Shown: positions 1 to 7,440 of the stretch, piece after piece
Layout: each line of letters begins with the position of its first letter
Position numbering within the stretch: the stretch's first letter is position 1
Assembly (NCBI GenBank): GCA_001970855.1
Contig: LSSN01003863.1
Coordinates: 1-14,341, forward strand
Length of the DNA stretch: 14,341 nucleotides
Reading direction: 5' to 3'
Source of the DNA: Smittium culicis
Lineage: Eukaryota > Kickxellomycota > Harpellomycetes > Harpellales > Legeriomycetaceae
Made by a program: the position numbers and the translations under genes
The notes under the pieces: generated by a model
What the model was told of the DNA's origin: nothing
The model's input: only the letters and a program-made list of their open reading frames with translations
Databases searched by the model: none

Positions 1-38
1 TTTTTTTTTTTTTTTTTTTTTAATCACGGAATTTTATT
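1..38 (-). repeat. Poly(A) tail with AATAAA signal, read on minus strand
   Basis: The contig begins with 21 consecutive T's. Read on the minus strand this is an A-tract, and AATAAA lies at 33-38 on that strand, 11 bases before the tract. That arrangement matches the 3' end of a polyadenylated transcript or of a LINE, so a reverse-transcribed copy inserted in minus orientation is the simplest reading. The body of such a copy is not identifiable: minus-strand frames through 39-526 contain stops and no recognised domain. A plain homopolymer at an assembly break is the alternative. Confidence 0.4.
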
Positions 39-88
39 GGTACGATAACAATAATAGAAAATACGCGGTAAATAAACTAAAAAAATAG

Positions 89-526
89 AAATTCGGTGCA
101 AGGCATAAAAAAGCTAATATTCTAATACTAATAAATTCCTCTGCCGGTCTACCGGCTGCGTACCTAAAGGGAAATGGGATCAATCTACCATCCGAAAGAT
201 CCACCCAGGCATTGCTTCAAGTAGGCTGGATGACTGAAGTTACAAGCAGTCATGGAATTAAGCTCGTTCCAACAAAATTGAATTCGTTGAGATCATTGAG
301 CTCCTAGTCAGAGCCTACATCTAACAGGATTAATAAAAAATAGGCTCCTACCCAAACGTGGGAATGATCGACCTGGCTCTCCTACAATAAGCTGCTAAAC
401 GGCTGAGTTCCGTGCGTAAAAGGAGCACGTTCAACAAGATCATCGGATAAAATAGAAGGATGTGTGAAAAAAGAAGGTAACTGGGTGTATTACTTCAATT
501 TAAACAAAACAAAAACAACCAATCGT
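89..526 (+). pseudogene. Decayed coding-like frame, unknown protein
   Basis: One plus-strand phase runs from just after a TAG at 86 to a TGA at 527, about 146 codons, interrupted by four stops: TAG at 305, TAG at 341, TGA at 365 and TGA at 404. The first open segment of 72 codons and the last of about 40 have a mixed, protein-like composition, and the area is clearly richer in G+C than the flanking spacer. All four stops could arise by one C-to-T change from CAG or CGA. I do not recognise the product. Four stops in 146 codons is only about half the chance expectation at this composition, so the coding origin is suggestive and not proven. The poly(A)-like tail at 1-38 points the other way. An old mobile-element fragment is the likeliest source. 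Confidence 0.35.
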
Positions 527-726
527 TGAAGATAAATTATCATATTATTGGACAAATGAGATTAAAGGGTTATTTTATTTTATTTATCATAATATTTAGA
601 TTGATTAATTAAAATATTTTTTAACGAATTAGAGAAGTATTATAATCAGTATCTTGGGAATATTAATATATTCAGATTAAATTTCTTTTGGCCGTGTATA
701 TTATTGTTTCTTTTTAAGAATATAGA

Positions 727-1035
727 ATGAATCAGGCATCAGCGGATAAGAGGGAGAAGCTTTACGAGGCACTTAATGTCGAACTCGAGAATTTAGCTAC
801 GAATGTACTTGAAATGGAAAAGAAGTCAGTGAAGCTAGTAGAACAAACAAAGACGATTCACCAGCTATCACTATCACAGTTGTCAATGTAATTAGGTTTA
901 TTGATTTATAATTTATTAAAAGATTCCAAAATCTTAACATTTTTGTTTTTCGAATTAATTCAGCTTATCTAATTAACAAACATGATTATATTTAGGCTTG
1001 CAGGAGCAAATGCAGTATTGGGAGAAAATTTATAG
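727..1035 (+). CDS. hsk3: DASH complex subunit Hsk3-like protein (two exons)
   Basis: Joining 727-887 to 996-1035 gives a 66-residue protein. Exon 1 alone would read 54 codons to a TAA at 889, but that TAA lies across a GTAATT donor, and splicing to the TTTAG acceptor restores an open frame ending in TAG at 1033. Residues about 8-46 form a charged, heptad-like helix rich in K, E and L. The tail contains LSMLAGANAVLGENL, matching the pattern I recall for fungal Hsk3 proteins: a helix followed by a short Gly/Ala-rich segment ending in VLGE. Budding-yeast Hsk3 is 69 residues, so the size fits. Hsk3 is one of ten DASH/Dam1 subunits that form an outer-kinetochore ring on spindle microtubules in the nucleus. 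The start is the first ATG of the frame, with A at -3. Identity rests on size and pattern only; another short coiled-coil protein is possible. Confidence 0.55.
888..995 (+). other. Spliceosomal intron of the Hsk3-like gene
   Basis: This 108-base AT-rich interval begins GTAATT and ends TTTAG. A branch-point-like CTAAT/TTAAC sequence at about 969-976 lies some 20 bases before the acceptor. It interrupts a codon after its second base (AT|G, methionine). Its length is a multiple of three, but it contains an immediate in-frame TAA, so retention would truncate the protein at 54 residues and lose the conserved-looking tail. Confidence 0.6.
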
Positions 1036-1503
1036 CTTAGCATTTATTTTACCCTGATAAGTATTAGTTTTACTGGATAGTTCTATCGGGAATTCAGGCT
1101 TTAAATTTACTAACAAGTATTAGTCCGATATTAAAATTTGGATAAGTGGAAAGATAGAACATTATTACTGAAATATCTATTAGTATTATACTTAGAGGTG
1201 GATTTAACTGAATTTTTCAGAAAATGCTGTGAATAGGTTCTGATTTTATGAAAATGGGTTATTCATTGTATGAATTTTAACGTTGAAATACAATTGATAG
1301 ATATACTTTATGGGATCACTTAATGAGTATAATGAAAGTACTTTTAAGTAGTAGCTATAGGATTTTATTTAATGGAAATATACTTGTAAAATTTCACAAT
1401 AATTTTATTGTTTAGCTGTGCCTTTTTGGACTATATTTTTTTTACCACAGTTAGTAAAGTGACACAACTATTTAGCTCTTAAGCGAAGTAAAGTTGGTAA
1501 AAA
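1036..1503. other. AT-rich spacer, no gene seen
   Basis: About 470 bases following the Hsk3-like gene have stops in every frame and no RNA gene, array or transposon signature that I could see. The 3' untranslated region of the preceding gene presumably lies at its start, but no clear polyadenylation signal stands out. Confidence 0.6.
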
Positions 1504-2115
1504 TGAGTCAAAAAATTAATCGTGCTTTTAATAAAGTGTAGGAAGTTTAGGCATTAAAGTATTGCTTGGATAAGATTCTCTGATGAAAGTATCAGCTAAA
1601 AATAAGTTGGATGATTTTTTGACAAACCTAAAAGATATAATTATCATAGACGATGGAATTTAATTAAAGTAACATTTATCTATACTTGATTTTGAATCAG
1701 AGAAGTCAATTAATAGAAAGATATTAGATTGGCCGAAAGGGTGTCATACTTACAACTTAATATGTGTCAATTAGAAGATAAAAGCGAAAACGCCAGGAAG
1801 TTCTGTTTATTGCAAATGGAGGAAGGCGAGGTTATGATAAGTGTCAGTGACATAGAGATAATTATTCAAGACTATAAGCGTGGGAGTGTGTATTGGCATC
1901 TTTATTTTCGCTATGAAAATTGCTATATATCAGATCAGTTTTTCTGAAGCATGGATAAACATCATTCATGATTTCGATGAGGTGTAGAAGAAAAAACAGC
2001 TAATCTTAAAAATGAAATTGAAAACAGCTTCGGCAAATGGCGCTTAAAGGTTATAAAAAAGCAAAAGAATGGGATTGTGGATAAAACGCCTAAACGAGAA
2101 TGTGAGCGCGCTTAA
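1504..2115 (+). pseudogene. Degenerate coding-like stretch A, unrecognised
   Basis: Several plus-strand frames here read like pieces of a charged, possibly helical protein, but no single frame is intact. A short frame from the ATG at 1583 stops at a TAA at 1661. If that TAA and the next one at 1670 are ignored, the same phase stays open to about 1740. From 1717 another phase is open for 76 codons to a TGA at 1945, then two more TGAs follow at 1969 and 1978 before 44 further codons ending at a TAA at 2113. No ATG opens the long segment, and no intron I tried joins the parts cleanly. The plus strand is purine-rich, as coding strands often are. It could be an eroded gene, an eroded transposon, or chance. 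I do not recognise a family. Confidence 0.3.
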
Positions 2116-2122
2116 ATACCGA

Positions 2123-3065
2123 GATAAGAAATCATTGCTTTATAAAAGAATATATAATTCAGAGATGAGGGAAGGGGGAGGTGAAATGATAGGCAGTGGA
2201 GGCATGCTGGAAGAGATGTGGCTTTACGAGTAAAAGCTATGGGACGAAGGACTGATGATATGCATTTGTTGTTTGGACAATCGTGTTGGGCAAACAAGCA
2301 GCGTACAGAGATGTCTTTGGCCAATTAAGCCTAGCTTTTTCGATGATCTTGGGAATGTTTGAAAATAGATTTTAGCACTGAAGTGGGATATTATAGATGG
2401 GCGCAGAATCATTATTGATATATAGCGCTGTATTATGGATAGATGCGCGAATGGCAGGGATAGAATGGGCGAATTGGTGAGGATACAAGTATATGTGCTC
2501 TGGCATATCAAACCTGTTGCACAGATTGTGAAAGTTGTGTCAAGATACAATCATCTATTGAAAGCTTGCCTCCAGTTTCCAGGCCTACTAAATACACTTT
2601 GAGCTAATAAGCACCTCTTAAACGCTCTAGAAGGCAGTTAAAAAACATATCTGGCGAATGAAAAGCAAGCATCGTGATACAACAGACATCCTCCAAAAAC
2701 ACCGCAGGCCAATAGTAAACTCAGATATCGAAAACAGATACGCTAATTTGGCAACAACAATGAGAGCGAATAGAGAATAGCACATTCTTGTCAAGGGAGC
2801 CAGCTTAATAGCATTGCGCGATTAAAAAAACAAGAAGGGGGCCAGCGTATTGCCCATCGCCCTCTAAAAAGAAGCCTCGAAAGGGGAGTCGAAATACCAA
2901 CGCAAAAAAGTTAGACATGGAAACACAGAGCGGCTTGTCATTGCTTAGCAGCTCTGCAACTGTAAACAGAGCCGGGCCAGTCAGCCAATTCGAACGCTAA
3001 TTGCGAAATTCTTTGAGAATTGGAGTTGCAGCGTGTGCCGTTTTTGGGAAATGTCCTGCTCAATT
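2123..3065 (+). pseudogene. Degenerate coding-like stretch B, unrecognised
   Basis: This stretch has higher G+C than the neighbouring spacer and reads as decayed coding sequence in two successive plus-strand phases. The first, from 2123 to about 2640, has stops at 2231, 2360, 2366, 2423, 2600 and 2639, with open segments of up to 58 codons. The second, from 2631 to 3065, has only TAG 2778, TAA 2823, TAA 2865 and TAG 2946 in about 145 codons. Those four could all come from glutamine codons by C-to-T change. The reading shifts phase near 2640, implying an indel if it was once a single gene. The opposite strand carries a 108-codon open frame at 2224-2550 with no recognisable features. Product and family are unknown; a dead mobile element or host pseudogene is likely. 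It may form one locus with the stretch at 1504-2115. Confidence 0.35.
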
Positions 3066-3240
3066 TAGCTTTTGACAACACTTTTCTCGAGTAAAAACAT
3101 CTGTTTAGCCCTTGACATCGGTTTATCTTATTTATTTAAAGTAGCTAAAACGTCTGTTTAGCCCTTGACATCGTTTTTTTTTGGTATTTCGAGCTATAGC
3201 GGCTACTTAGGACTTGACAACAAAATGCTCGAGTAAAAAC
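3065..3240 (+). repeat. Four spaced copies of a TTAG-N3-TTGACAWC motif plus paired 13-mers
   Basis: The 15-base motif occurs at 3065-3079, 3105-3119, 3158-3172 and 3207-3221, all in the same orientation, with start-to-start spacings of 40, 53 and 49 bases. Copies two and three share a 20-base core beginning TCTGTTTAGCCC. The sequence CTCGAGTAAAAAC occurs exactly twice, at 3086-3098 and 3228-3240. The cluster sits at the boundary between the degenerate coding-like stretch and the cyclin promoter, about 0.8-1.0 kb before the cyclin start codon. It may be an upstream activating region or a small eroded tandem duplication. No known factor site is recognised. Confidence 0.6.
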
Positions 3241-3269
3241 TACAAATTTATGTAGCTTTGTTCTCTTCT

Positions 3270-3286
3270 GGGCCAATCATCGGCCC
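3270..3286 (+). promoter_or_regulatory. CCAAT box inside a short inverted repeat
   Basis: CCAAT at 3273-3277 lies in GGGCCAATCATCGGCCC, whose GGGCC and GGCCC ends are complementary. A second CCAAT is present in reverse orientation at 3327-3331 (ATTGG). CCAAT is the binding site of the conserved HAP/NF-Y complex in fungi. Two copies about 50 bases apart, roughly 200 bases before the TATA box, suit the cyclin promoter, but use in vivo is not shown by sequence. Confidence 0.4.
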
Positions 3287-3358
3287 CAAAAATGCTCTTG
3301 GAAGCAACCGACAACATTTCTAGTAAATTGGTTGGCTCTCGCGGTCTCTCCTCCATTG

Positions 3359-3380
3359 TCGCGTTTGTTTATTTGTTTAT
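3359..3380 (-). promoter_or_regulatory. MCB-like core joined to two tandem forkhead-type sites
   Basis: On the minus strand this reads ATAAACAAA twice, at 3372-3380 and 3364-3372, sharing one base, then runs into AAACGCGA at 3359-3366. ATAAACAAA fits the forkhead consensus RYAAACAWW that controls mitotic gene clusters in yeasts. ACGCG is the core of the MluI cell-cycle box used at G1/S. The placement, about 135 bases before a TATA box of a B-type cyclin gene, fits cell-cycle transcription. No clear Mcm1 CC(A/T)6GG box was found beside it. In DNA this rich in A+T a single forkhead match is common; the tandem pair next to CGCG is less so. Confidence 0.4.
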
Positions 3381-3513
3381 ATTTACTCCCTTTAAGCCTA
3401 AATGCAAACACTCTTGGCCCACACCATAGCCTGATCCTCGCCTACTGACTGTTCCATATACAATAATTTGCCAAAATCTTGTCTATATAATTACAATCAA
3501 CCCTCTCAGAAAA

Positions 3514-3524
3514 TATAAATAAAG
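3514..3524 (+). promoter_or_regulatory. TATA box of cyclin gene (candidate)
   Basis: TATAAATAAAG at 3514-3524 is the best TATA match before the cyclin. A weaker TATATAA lies at 3484-3490. Transcription would start some tens of bases downstream, leaving a long leader of roughly 0.45-0.5 kb. AT richness makes chance matches frequent. Confidence 0.35.
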
Positions 3525-3540
3525 CCACTAATCCCTTACT

Positions 3541-4068
3541 TCCCTTTTCTTCAACACTTCTGTTTCTTTATCACTTACTATTACCTACCCGTGTATCACA
3601 TTCTATTGTTTGTGCTACATAATCGGCTATCTTCATTTACTCTATTATTTTGGGTAAGCCTCTCCCCTTCAACTTCCCGCTACATTATATTCCATTATAC
3701 ACCATACAATCTCTCGCTTTTCACAACTAATTAATATATTACTCTCTACTAAATTTATCTACAAACCTTTTATAAAAGCTATATCACTTGTGAAATATTT
3801 CATATTCTCTCTCTATACATTATTATCCAACCTACTTACATATACTTTAGAACCCATAACTAACTTATAGATTAAGCTTATTTCGTACTCTTTAGCCCTA
3901 TATCTCTATAGCTTTCTAAATATACTACTTTGTTCATTTTTTTATTAGCCCTAACCTCTCTTTTAACTTATTTACTTTTCAATCCTGATTCTACTCTAAT
4001 CAATCGCTTTCTATTAGTGACAGTACCCCCGTAGTATCAGTTAATATCACTTACTTTATTGCACAAAA
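3541..4068 (+). other. G-poor, ATG-free 5' leader of cyclin gene
   Basis: G makes up only about 30 of the 480 bases at 3541-4020, while C and T are abundant. No ATG occurs on the plus strand anywhere from 3405 to 4068, so a ribosome scanning from any start site in this interval would first meet the cyclin ATG. This supports the chosen start and implies a long leader with no upstream start codon. Apart from a possible leader intron, nothing else is seen in it. Confidence 0.55.
3654..4017 (+). other. Possible intron in the cyclin 5' leader
   Basis: GTAAGC at 3654-3659 resembles a 5' splice site. CTATTAG ending at 4017, with CTAAT about 20 bases earlier, resembles a branch point and acceptor. 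Another acceptor is possible at 4040. Splicing would shorten the leader without touching the coding sequence. It rests on short motifs only. Confidence 0.2.
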
Positions 4069-6006
4069 ATGTTTCAAAATAAAAGCTCATCTTTTGGTGT
4101 TAGGCCTAGAGCTACTGGTAGGCAAGTAGCTTTATCTAATGAAAATTCAAATTCAAATTCTATTATCACCAGATCCCAGGCAATAAAGGATACCACAAAG
4201 GATGTTAAGCTATCCGCCAAACCTTCTCTTGTTCCAAAACAAGTCCTCGTTTCAAATATCTCCAAATCTGCTATACCTAATTCAAAGCTACTTCAAAAGA
4301 ATAATATCATTAGCAATGACGTCGTTTCCTCTAAGCCTAAGCAATCATTGACCTCCAATAAAGAATTCAGAAATCCCAGACTATTGAATTCTAACCCAAG
4401 CGTTGTCGTCACTAGGTCTAGGTCTGTCTCTGGAGTTTCATCTGAGTTGACCTCAAAAAACTCCGCTACTTCTACTAGAGCTGTTAGACCTGTTAAAAAA
4501 ATTTCTAATTCTACAATTATATCTAAAACATCTGTCAATCGCCTCTCCAAAGACCCTATTAAATCTAATACATCGAAAAGTACGTTAACTTCTGAGGTCA
4601 TCGGCCCAAGAAGAATTGCCAAGCCTTCCAGCCTATATGAATCTAGACGCTCACAGTTTTCTAAAAGCTCTGCTAGCCTTGATTCTCTTTCCAAAAACGA
4701 TTCCACAACTAATGAAAATATCTCTACTGCTCATGCTATCCGCAGATCTGCTACTTCTCTCAGCTCTGTCGGCGATTATTCTAACAACCAAATCATTGAT
4801 GATAATTCCTCATTAAAACTTACATCGTCCAACATAAAACTCTCTTCATTGAGAATAAGTTCTTCTAATAGTCAATCAACTATTACTAGCTCAGGTCAAA
4901 CGCCTTCACTTAATACTATGGATATTGACGCCTGCTCTGATATTACAAACGTCGCTGAGGCTGAAAATGACATTGATACTGAGCTTGACGAAGATGACAT
5001 TCTTGTAGAAATCAGCGACGATGAAAGCTCAAAAATCCACGAAAACTCTTCTCGCACTAAAATTTCTAATTACGAAAGAAATGATGCTATTTCTTATGCA
5101 TTATCACATACTGGATTATTGAACGAAATGCCAATAACTATTGAAGAAATTCAAAGATTCGAATCTGATGTTGAACCTTTCGACACCAGCTTAGTTCCTG
5201 ACTTTAGCGACGATATTTTCTTGTACATGAGAGAAGTTGAAGCAAAGTTCACCCCTTGCAACCAATATATGGATCGTCAACCTGAGCTGGCTTGGTCAAT
5301 GAGATATATTTTGGTTGATTGGCTTGTTCAAGTACATGATAGATTTAGACTTTTACCTGAAACTTTGTTTTTGGCAATAAATTTTGTTGACCGATTTTTA
5401 TCCCTTAAGACTGTTAAAATGCATAAACTTCAGCTCGTAGGCGCTGTCTCTCTATTGCTCGCTGCAAAATATGAAGAAATCCAGTTCCCATCTGTATCTG
5501 AAATAGTTTATATGACTGAGAATGCTTACACCTCTGATGAAGTTACTAAAGCAGAAAGATTCATTTTGAGAATGCTAAACTTTGATTTGGGTTGGCCAGG
5601 TCCAATGTCGTTTCTTCGCAGAATTTCAAAAGCTGATGACTATGACATCTCTACTCGTACTTTGTCTAAATATCTCTTGGAAGTCACCCTTATGGACGAA
5701 TACTTCATTGCCATCCCTTGCTCTCAAATTGCTGCCATCAGTCATTATATTTCACTCAGACTACTCAATAAAGGCTCTTGGACTCGTGAACATGCCTTTT
5801 ATTCTGGTTACTTTGAATCTGAAATTGCTGTTCACATTCCTAGACTACTAGAAACCCTAATGTTCCCTAAAAAACACCAGGCTATATATGATAAATATTC
5901 AGATAGAAAATATATGAGATCCTCCGAATATGTTGCTCAATGGTTCCTTAGAAATGACTACAAATCTCTCCTTAAACCTCACCAATCAGACTTATCACCC
6001 CTATAA
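4069..6006 (+). CDS. cdc13: G2/mitotic-specific B-type cyclin
   Basis: An uninterrupted 645-residue protein that would bind and activate the mitotic CDK (Cdc2/Cdk1) in the nucleus. Residues 1 to about 345 are low-complexity, rich in S, N, T and K, with a basic RPVKK at 140-144 and an acidic run at about 301-318. The N-terminal cyclin fold starts near D381 and contains YMDRQ (400-404), the hydrophobic-patch motif MRYIL (411-415) followed by VDWLVQVH, and KYEE (467-470). The C-terminal fold follows, with FLRRISKAD (515-523). These signatures are closest to fission-yeast Cdc13, Aspergillus NimE and budding-yeast Clb1-4. The N-terminus is longer than usual: Cdc13 is about 480 residues. The start is the first ATG after a 660-base ATG-free leader, with A's at -3 to -1. 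Oddly, the N-terminus has no RxxL and no KEN; the nearest thing to a destruction box is R18-x3-L22-x3-N26. B-type assignment is firm; the exact orthologue is less sure. Confidence 0.95.
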   Translation: MFQNKSSSFGVRPRATGRQVALSNENSNSNSIITRSQAIKDTTKDVKLSAKPSLVPKQVLVSNISKSAIPNSKLLQKNNIISNDVVSSKPKQSLTSNKEFRNPRLLNSNPSVVVTRSRSVSGVSSELTSKNSATSTRAVRPVKKISNSTIISKTSVNRLSKDPIKSNTSKSTLTSEVIGPRRIAKPSSLYESRRSQFSKSSASLDSLSKNDSTTNENISTAHAIRRSATSLSSVGDYSNNQIIDDNSSLKLTSSNIKLSSLRISSSNSQSTITSSGQTPSLNTMDIDACSDITNVAEAENDIDTELDEDDILVEISDDESSKIHENSSRTKISNYERNDAISYALSHTGLLNEMPITIEEIQRFESDVEPFDTSLVPDFSDDIFLYMREVEAKFTPCNQYMDRQPELAWSMRYILVDWLVQVHDRFRLLPETLFLAINFVDRFLSLKTVKMHKLQLVGAVSLLLAAKYEEIQFPSVSEIVYMTENAYTSDEVTKAERFILRMLNFDLGWPGPMSFLRRISKADDYDISTRTLSKYLLEVTLMDEYFIAIPCSQIAAISHYISLRLLNKGSWTREHAFYSGYFESEIAVHIPRLLETLMFPKKHQAIYDKYSDRKYMRSSEYVAQWFLRNDYKSLLKPHQSDLSPL

Positions 6007-6601
6007 TTTCACCACTACACTATCCTAATCAAATCTCATTTCTCTACCCCATCCCCACATCAATCTCATAGCACCAATTCATTGTAAAATTTTTACTTCT
6101 TTCTAAATTTTATCCATCATAATTGTATTATTTATATTTTCATCACTTTTTATACATCCAAATGTTTACGTACCTGCGTTCAGTATTTCAATATATCAAT
6201 CCCCGTTTTATATATTTTAAATTAAATTTTGTAAATAAAACTAATTATATATTTACGATCAGTATATTATTTTTATGCCAGTTTAAGGCGATTTATCATT
6301 TATTCTAGCTAATATCATTCGCAAAAATCACACGTGAAACAAATCTATACATTAAGTAGGCTAGTTAATTGATCTAGAGTTTTTATAAACATTTTATTTC
6401 TTACTGCTATTCATATTTTAACGTTTCTTCTAAATCAAGTTGACTATAACCATCGAACGCGTAGTCTATCGACTTTAACTTATTAATATAACTATGTTGA
6501 CCTTGCCAAGAGCTACATTTTAGTACAAGTTTGGTCTCTGTAGACAAAGTTTAACTATTGCAATTAAATAGTAAGTGCCCAAGTTTGGTGCACGGTTTTA
6601 A
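6007..6601. other. Cyclin 3' flank, with candidate poly(A) signal
   Basis: About 600 bases with no gene. The first 60 are C- and T-rich like the leader, then the sequence becomes AT-rich. AATAAA at 6234-6239 is a candidate polyadenylation signal about 230 bases after the stop. A 10-base direct repeat, CAAGTTTGGT, lies at 6526-6535 and 6580-6589. An open frame at 6123-6308 codes for a Phe/Tyr/Ile-rich string and looks like chance. Confidence 0.5.
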
Positions 6602-7394
6602 TTAGCCAAATCGAAAAAAAAAAGCACGCAAATCGCCGAATTTAACGCTGGGCTAAGCTCAGTGTTCATGCGAACCAGCACAGCCCGTGAGCGTGCATAT
6701 CATAAGTGGCCAACATCAAAAACATGGATCGCCGACCTCATCAAGGCTCCGATGAAGGCTCGGATGGCCACCTGGGTGACCGGGAGCGCCCGGTGGATCA
6801 AAAAATTTTGCTCTCAAGATTCAAACGGTCAGACTATCATCACGATAGTCGACCGGAAACGACGAAATAACCGGTCTGTCATCCACCGGTGGACGGTGGA
6901 CCGAAAAATTGGGAAAAAAGGCAACTGGGTTGACCTTCAAGCTATGTATCCGGACCTGAAGCTGGGCCTTCAGGACATTGGAAAAATGCGTATGGGCACA
7001 TTCCGGACCGCCCAGCGCCTGTCGAACATGAAAATCGTCGACCGAAAATTCAAAAAATTTTGCCCCTGCTGTAACATGTATGTGCCTGAGACGGTCGACC
7101 ACATACTTCTGAGCTGCAGCCGGTGGCGAAATCACCGATTATCGACGATCGGCCGGTTCATTCCGATGTCTATCCTCTCTGACGAAAAAAATTTACTTTC
7201 GAATTTCAACGAAGCCCGGTTGGGGCTAGTTGGAAAACTCCTTGGGGGGGGGGGGGTCTAAACAATCTTTGGGCCAGCTTCAAGCTGGCACAGCCGATAA
7301 AAATTTTGAGCTGGAAACAGCCAAATTTTTGAACGGCATCCGAGTGCCCAGAAACTTATACTTTGCAGTAAAAGTGATTCACCAGCCCCCTTGA
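6602..7394 (+). pseudogene. LINE ORF2 C-terminal region with CCHC zinc motif, frameshifted
   Basis: The open frame begins after a TAA at 6599 without a required ATG. It carries the zinc motif C-x2-C-x9-H-x4-C, with Cys at 7061 and 7070, His at 7100 and Cys at 7115, embedded in CPCCNMYVPETVDHILLSC. This is the zf-RVT-type finger found after the reverse transcriptase domain in many fungal and animal LINEs. Upstream are basic, Trp-containing segments typical of the thumb/linker region. The frame hits a TAA at 7259 just after 13 G's. With 12 G's, reading continues 45 codons to a TGA at 7392, giving a tail with ETAKFLNGI that resembles LINE C-termini. The piece has no catalytic core and is non-functional. 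Its G+C content is far above that of the cyclin, suggesting a younger insertion. Clade assignment is not possible from this part. Confidence 0.75.
7244..7256 (+). repeat. G13 homopolymer causing frameshift
   Basis: Thirteen consecutive G's sit inside the LINE frame. One fewer G would join the upstream and downstream reading frames. Either a real slippage mutation or a homopolymer miscount in sequencing would explain it. Confidence 0.8.
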
Positions 7395-7440
7395 ACCAAT
7401 TCTCAGTGGGTATGCAGCTACTAGAGCGGTGGAGAGGCGA

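Larger units (their letters stand above)
6602..7440 (+). mobile_element. 5'-truncated non-LTR (LINE) retrotransposon fragment
   Basis: Base composition jumps from AT-rich flank to roughly half G+C between about 6640 and 7440, then falls sharply at GGCGA|TATTT near 7440. The interval holds the C-terminal part of a LINE polyprotein and a short tail of untranslated sequence. The 5' part (endonuclease and reverse transcriptase catalytic core) is absent, as expected for incomplete reverse transcription. No poly(A) tail or clear target-site duplication marks the 3' edge, so both limits are approximate. Confidence 0.7.

Noticed and set aside
143..156. GCCGGTCTACCGGC palindrome as an attachment or regulatory site
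   Set aside because: It falls inside a decayed coding-like frame and has no partner copy or neighbouring gene to regulate.
1729..1947. Stand-alone 72-residue protein
   Set aside because: It would start at TTG, has no ATG at the start of its frame, and is followed in frame by coding-like sequence broken by more stops. Treated as part of the degenerate stretch.
2224..2550. Minus-strand 108-codon open frame
   Set aside because: It lies opposite a purine-rich stretch that reads better on the plus strand, and its translation has no recognisable feature.
89..3065. Reassigned stop codons (ciliate-like code) explaining in-frame TAA and TAG
   Set aside because: TGA also occurs inside the frames, phases shift, and the cyclin uses a normal stop with none internally. 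Decay is simpler.
4074..5851. Open frames overlapping the cyclin on both strands
   Set aside because: They lie inside a strongly supported conserved gene and are shadows in other frames.
6607..6635. CAAATCG repeated on both sides of an A10 run as a target-site duplication
   Set aside because: The 7-base copies at 6607-6613 and 6629-6635 are both at the 5' edge of the LINE fragment, and no matching copy is seen near 7440.
6821..7135. Minus-strand 104-codon open frame within the LINE
   Set aside because: It is the shadow of the frame carrying the CCHC zinc motif, favoured by high G+C.
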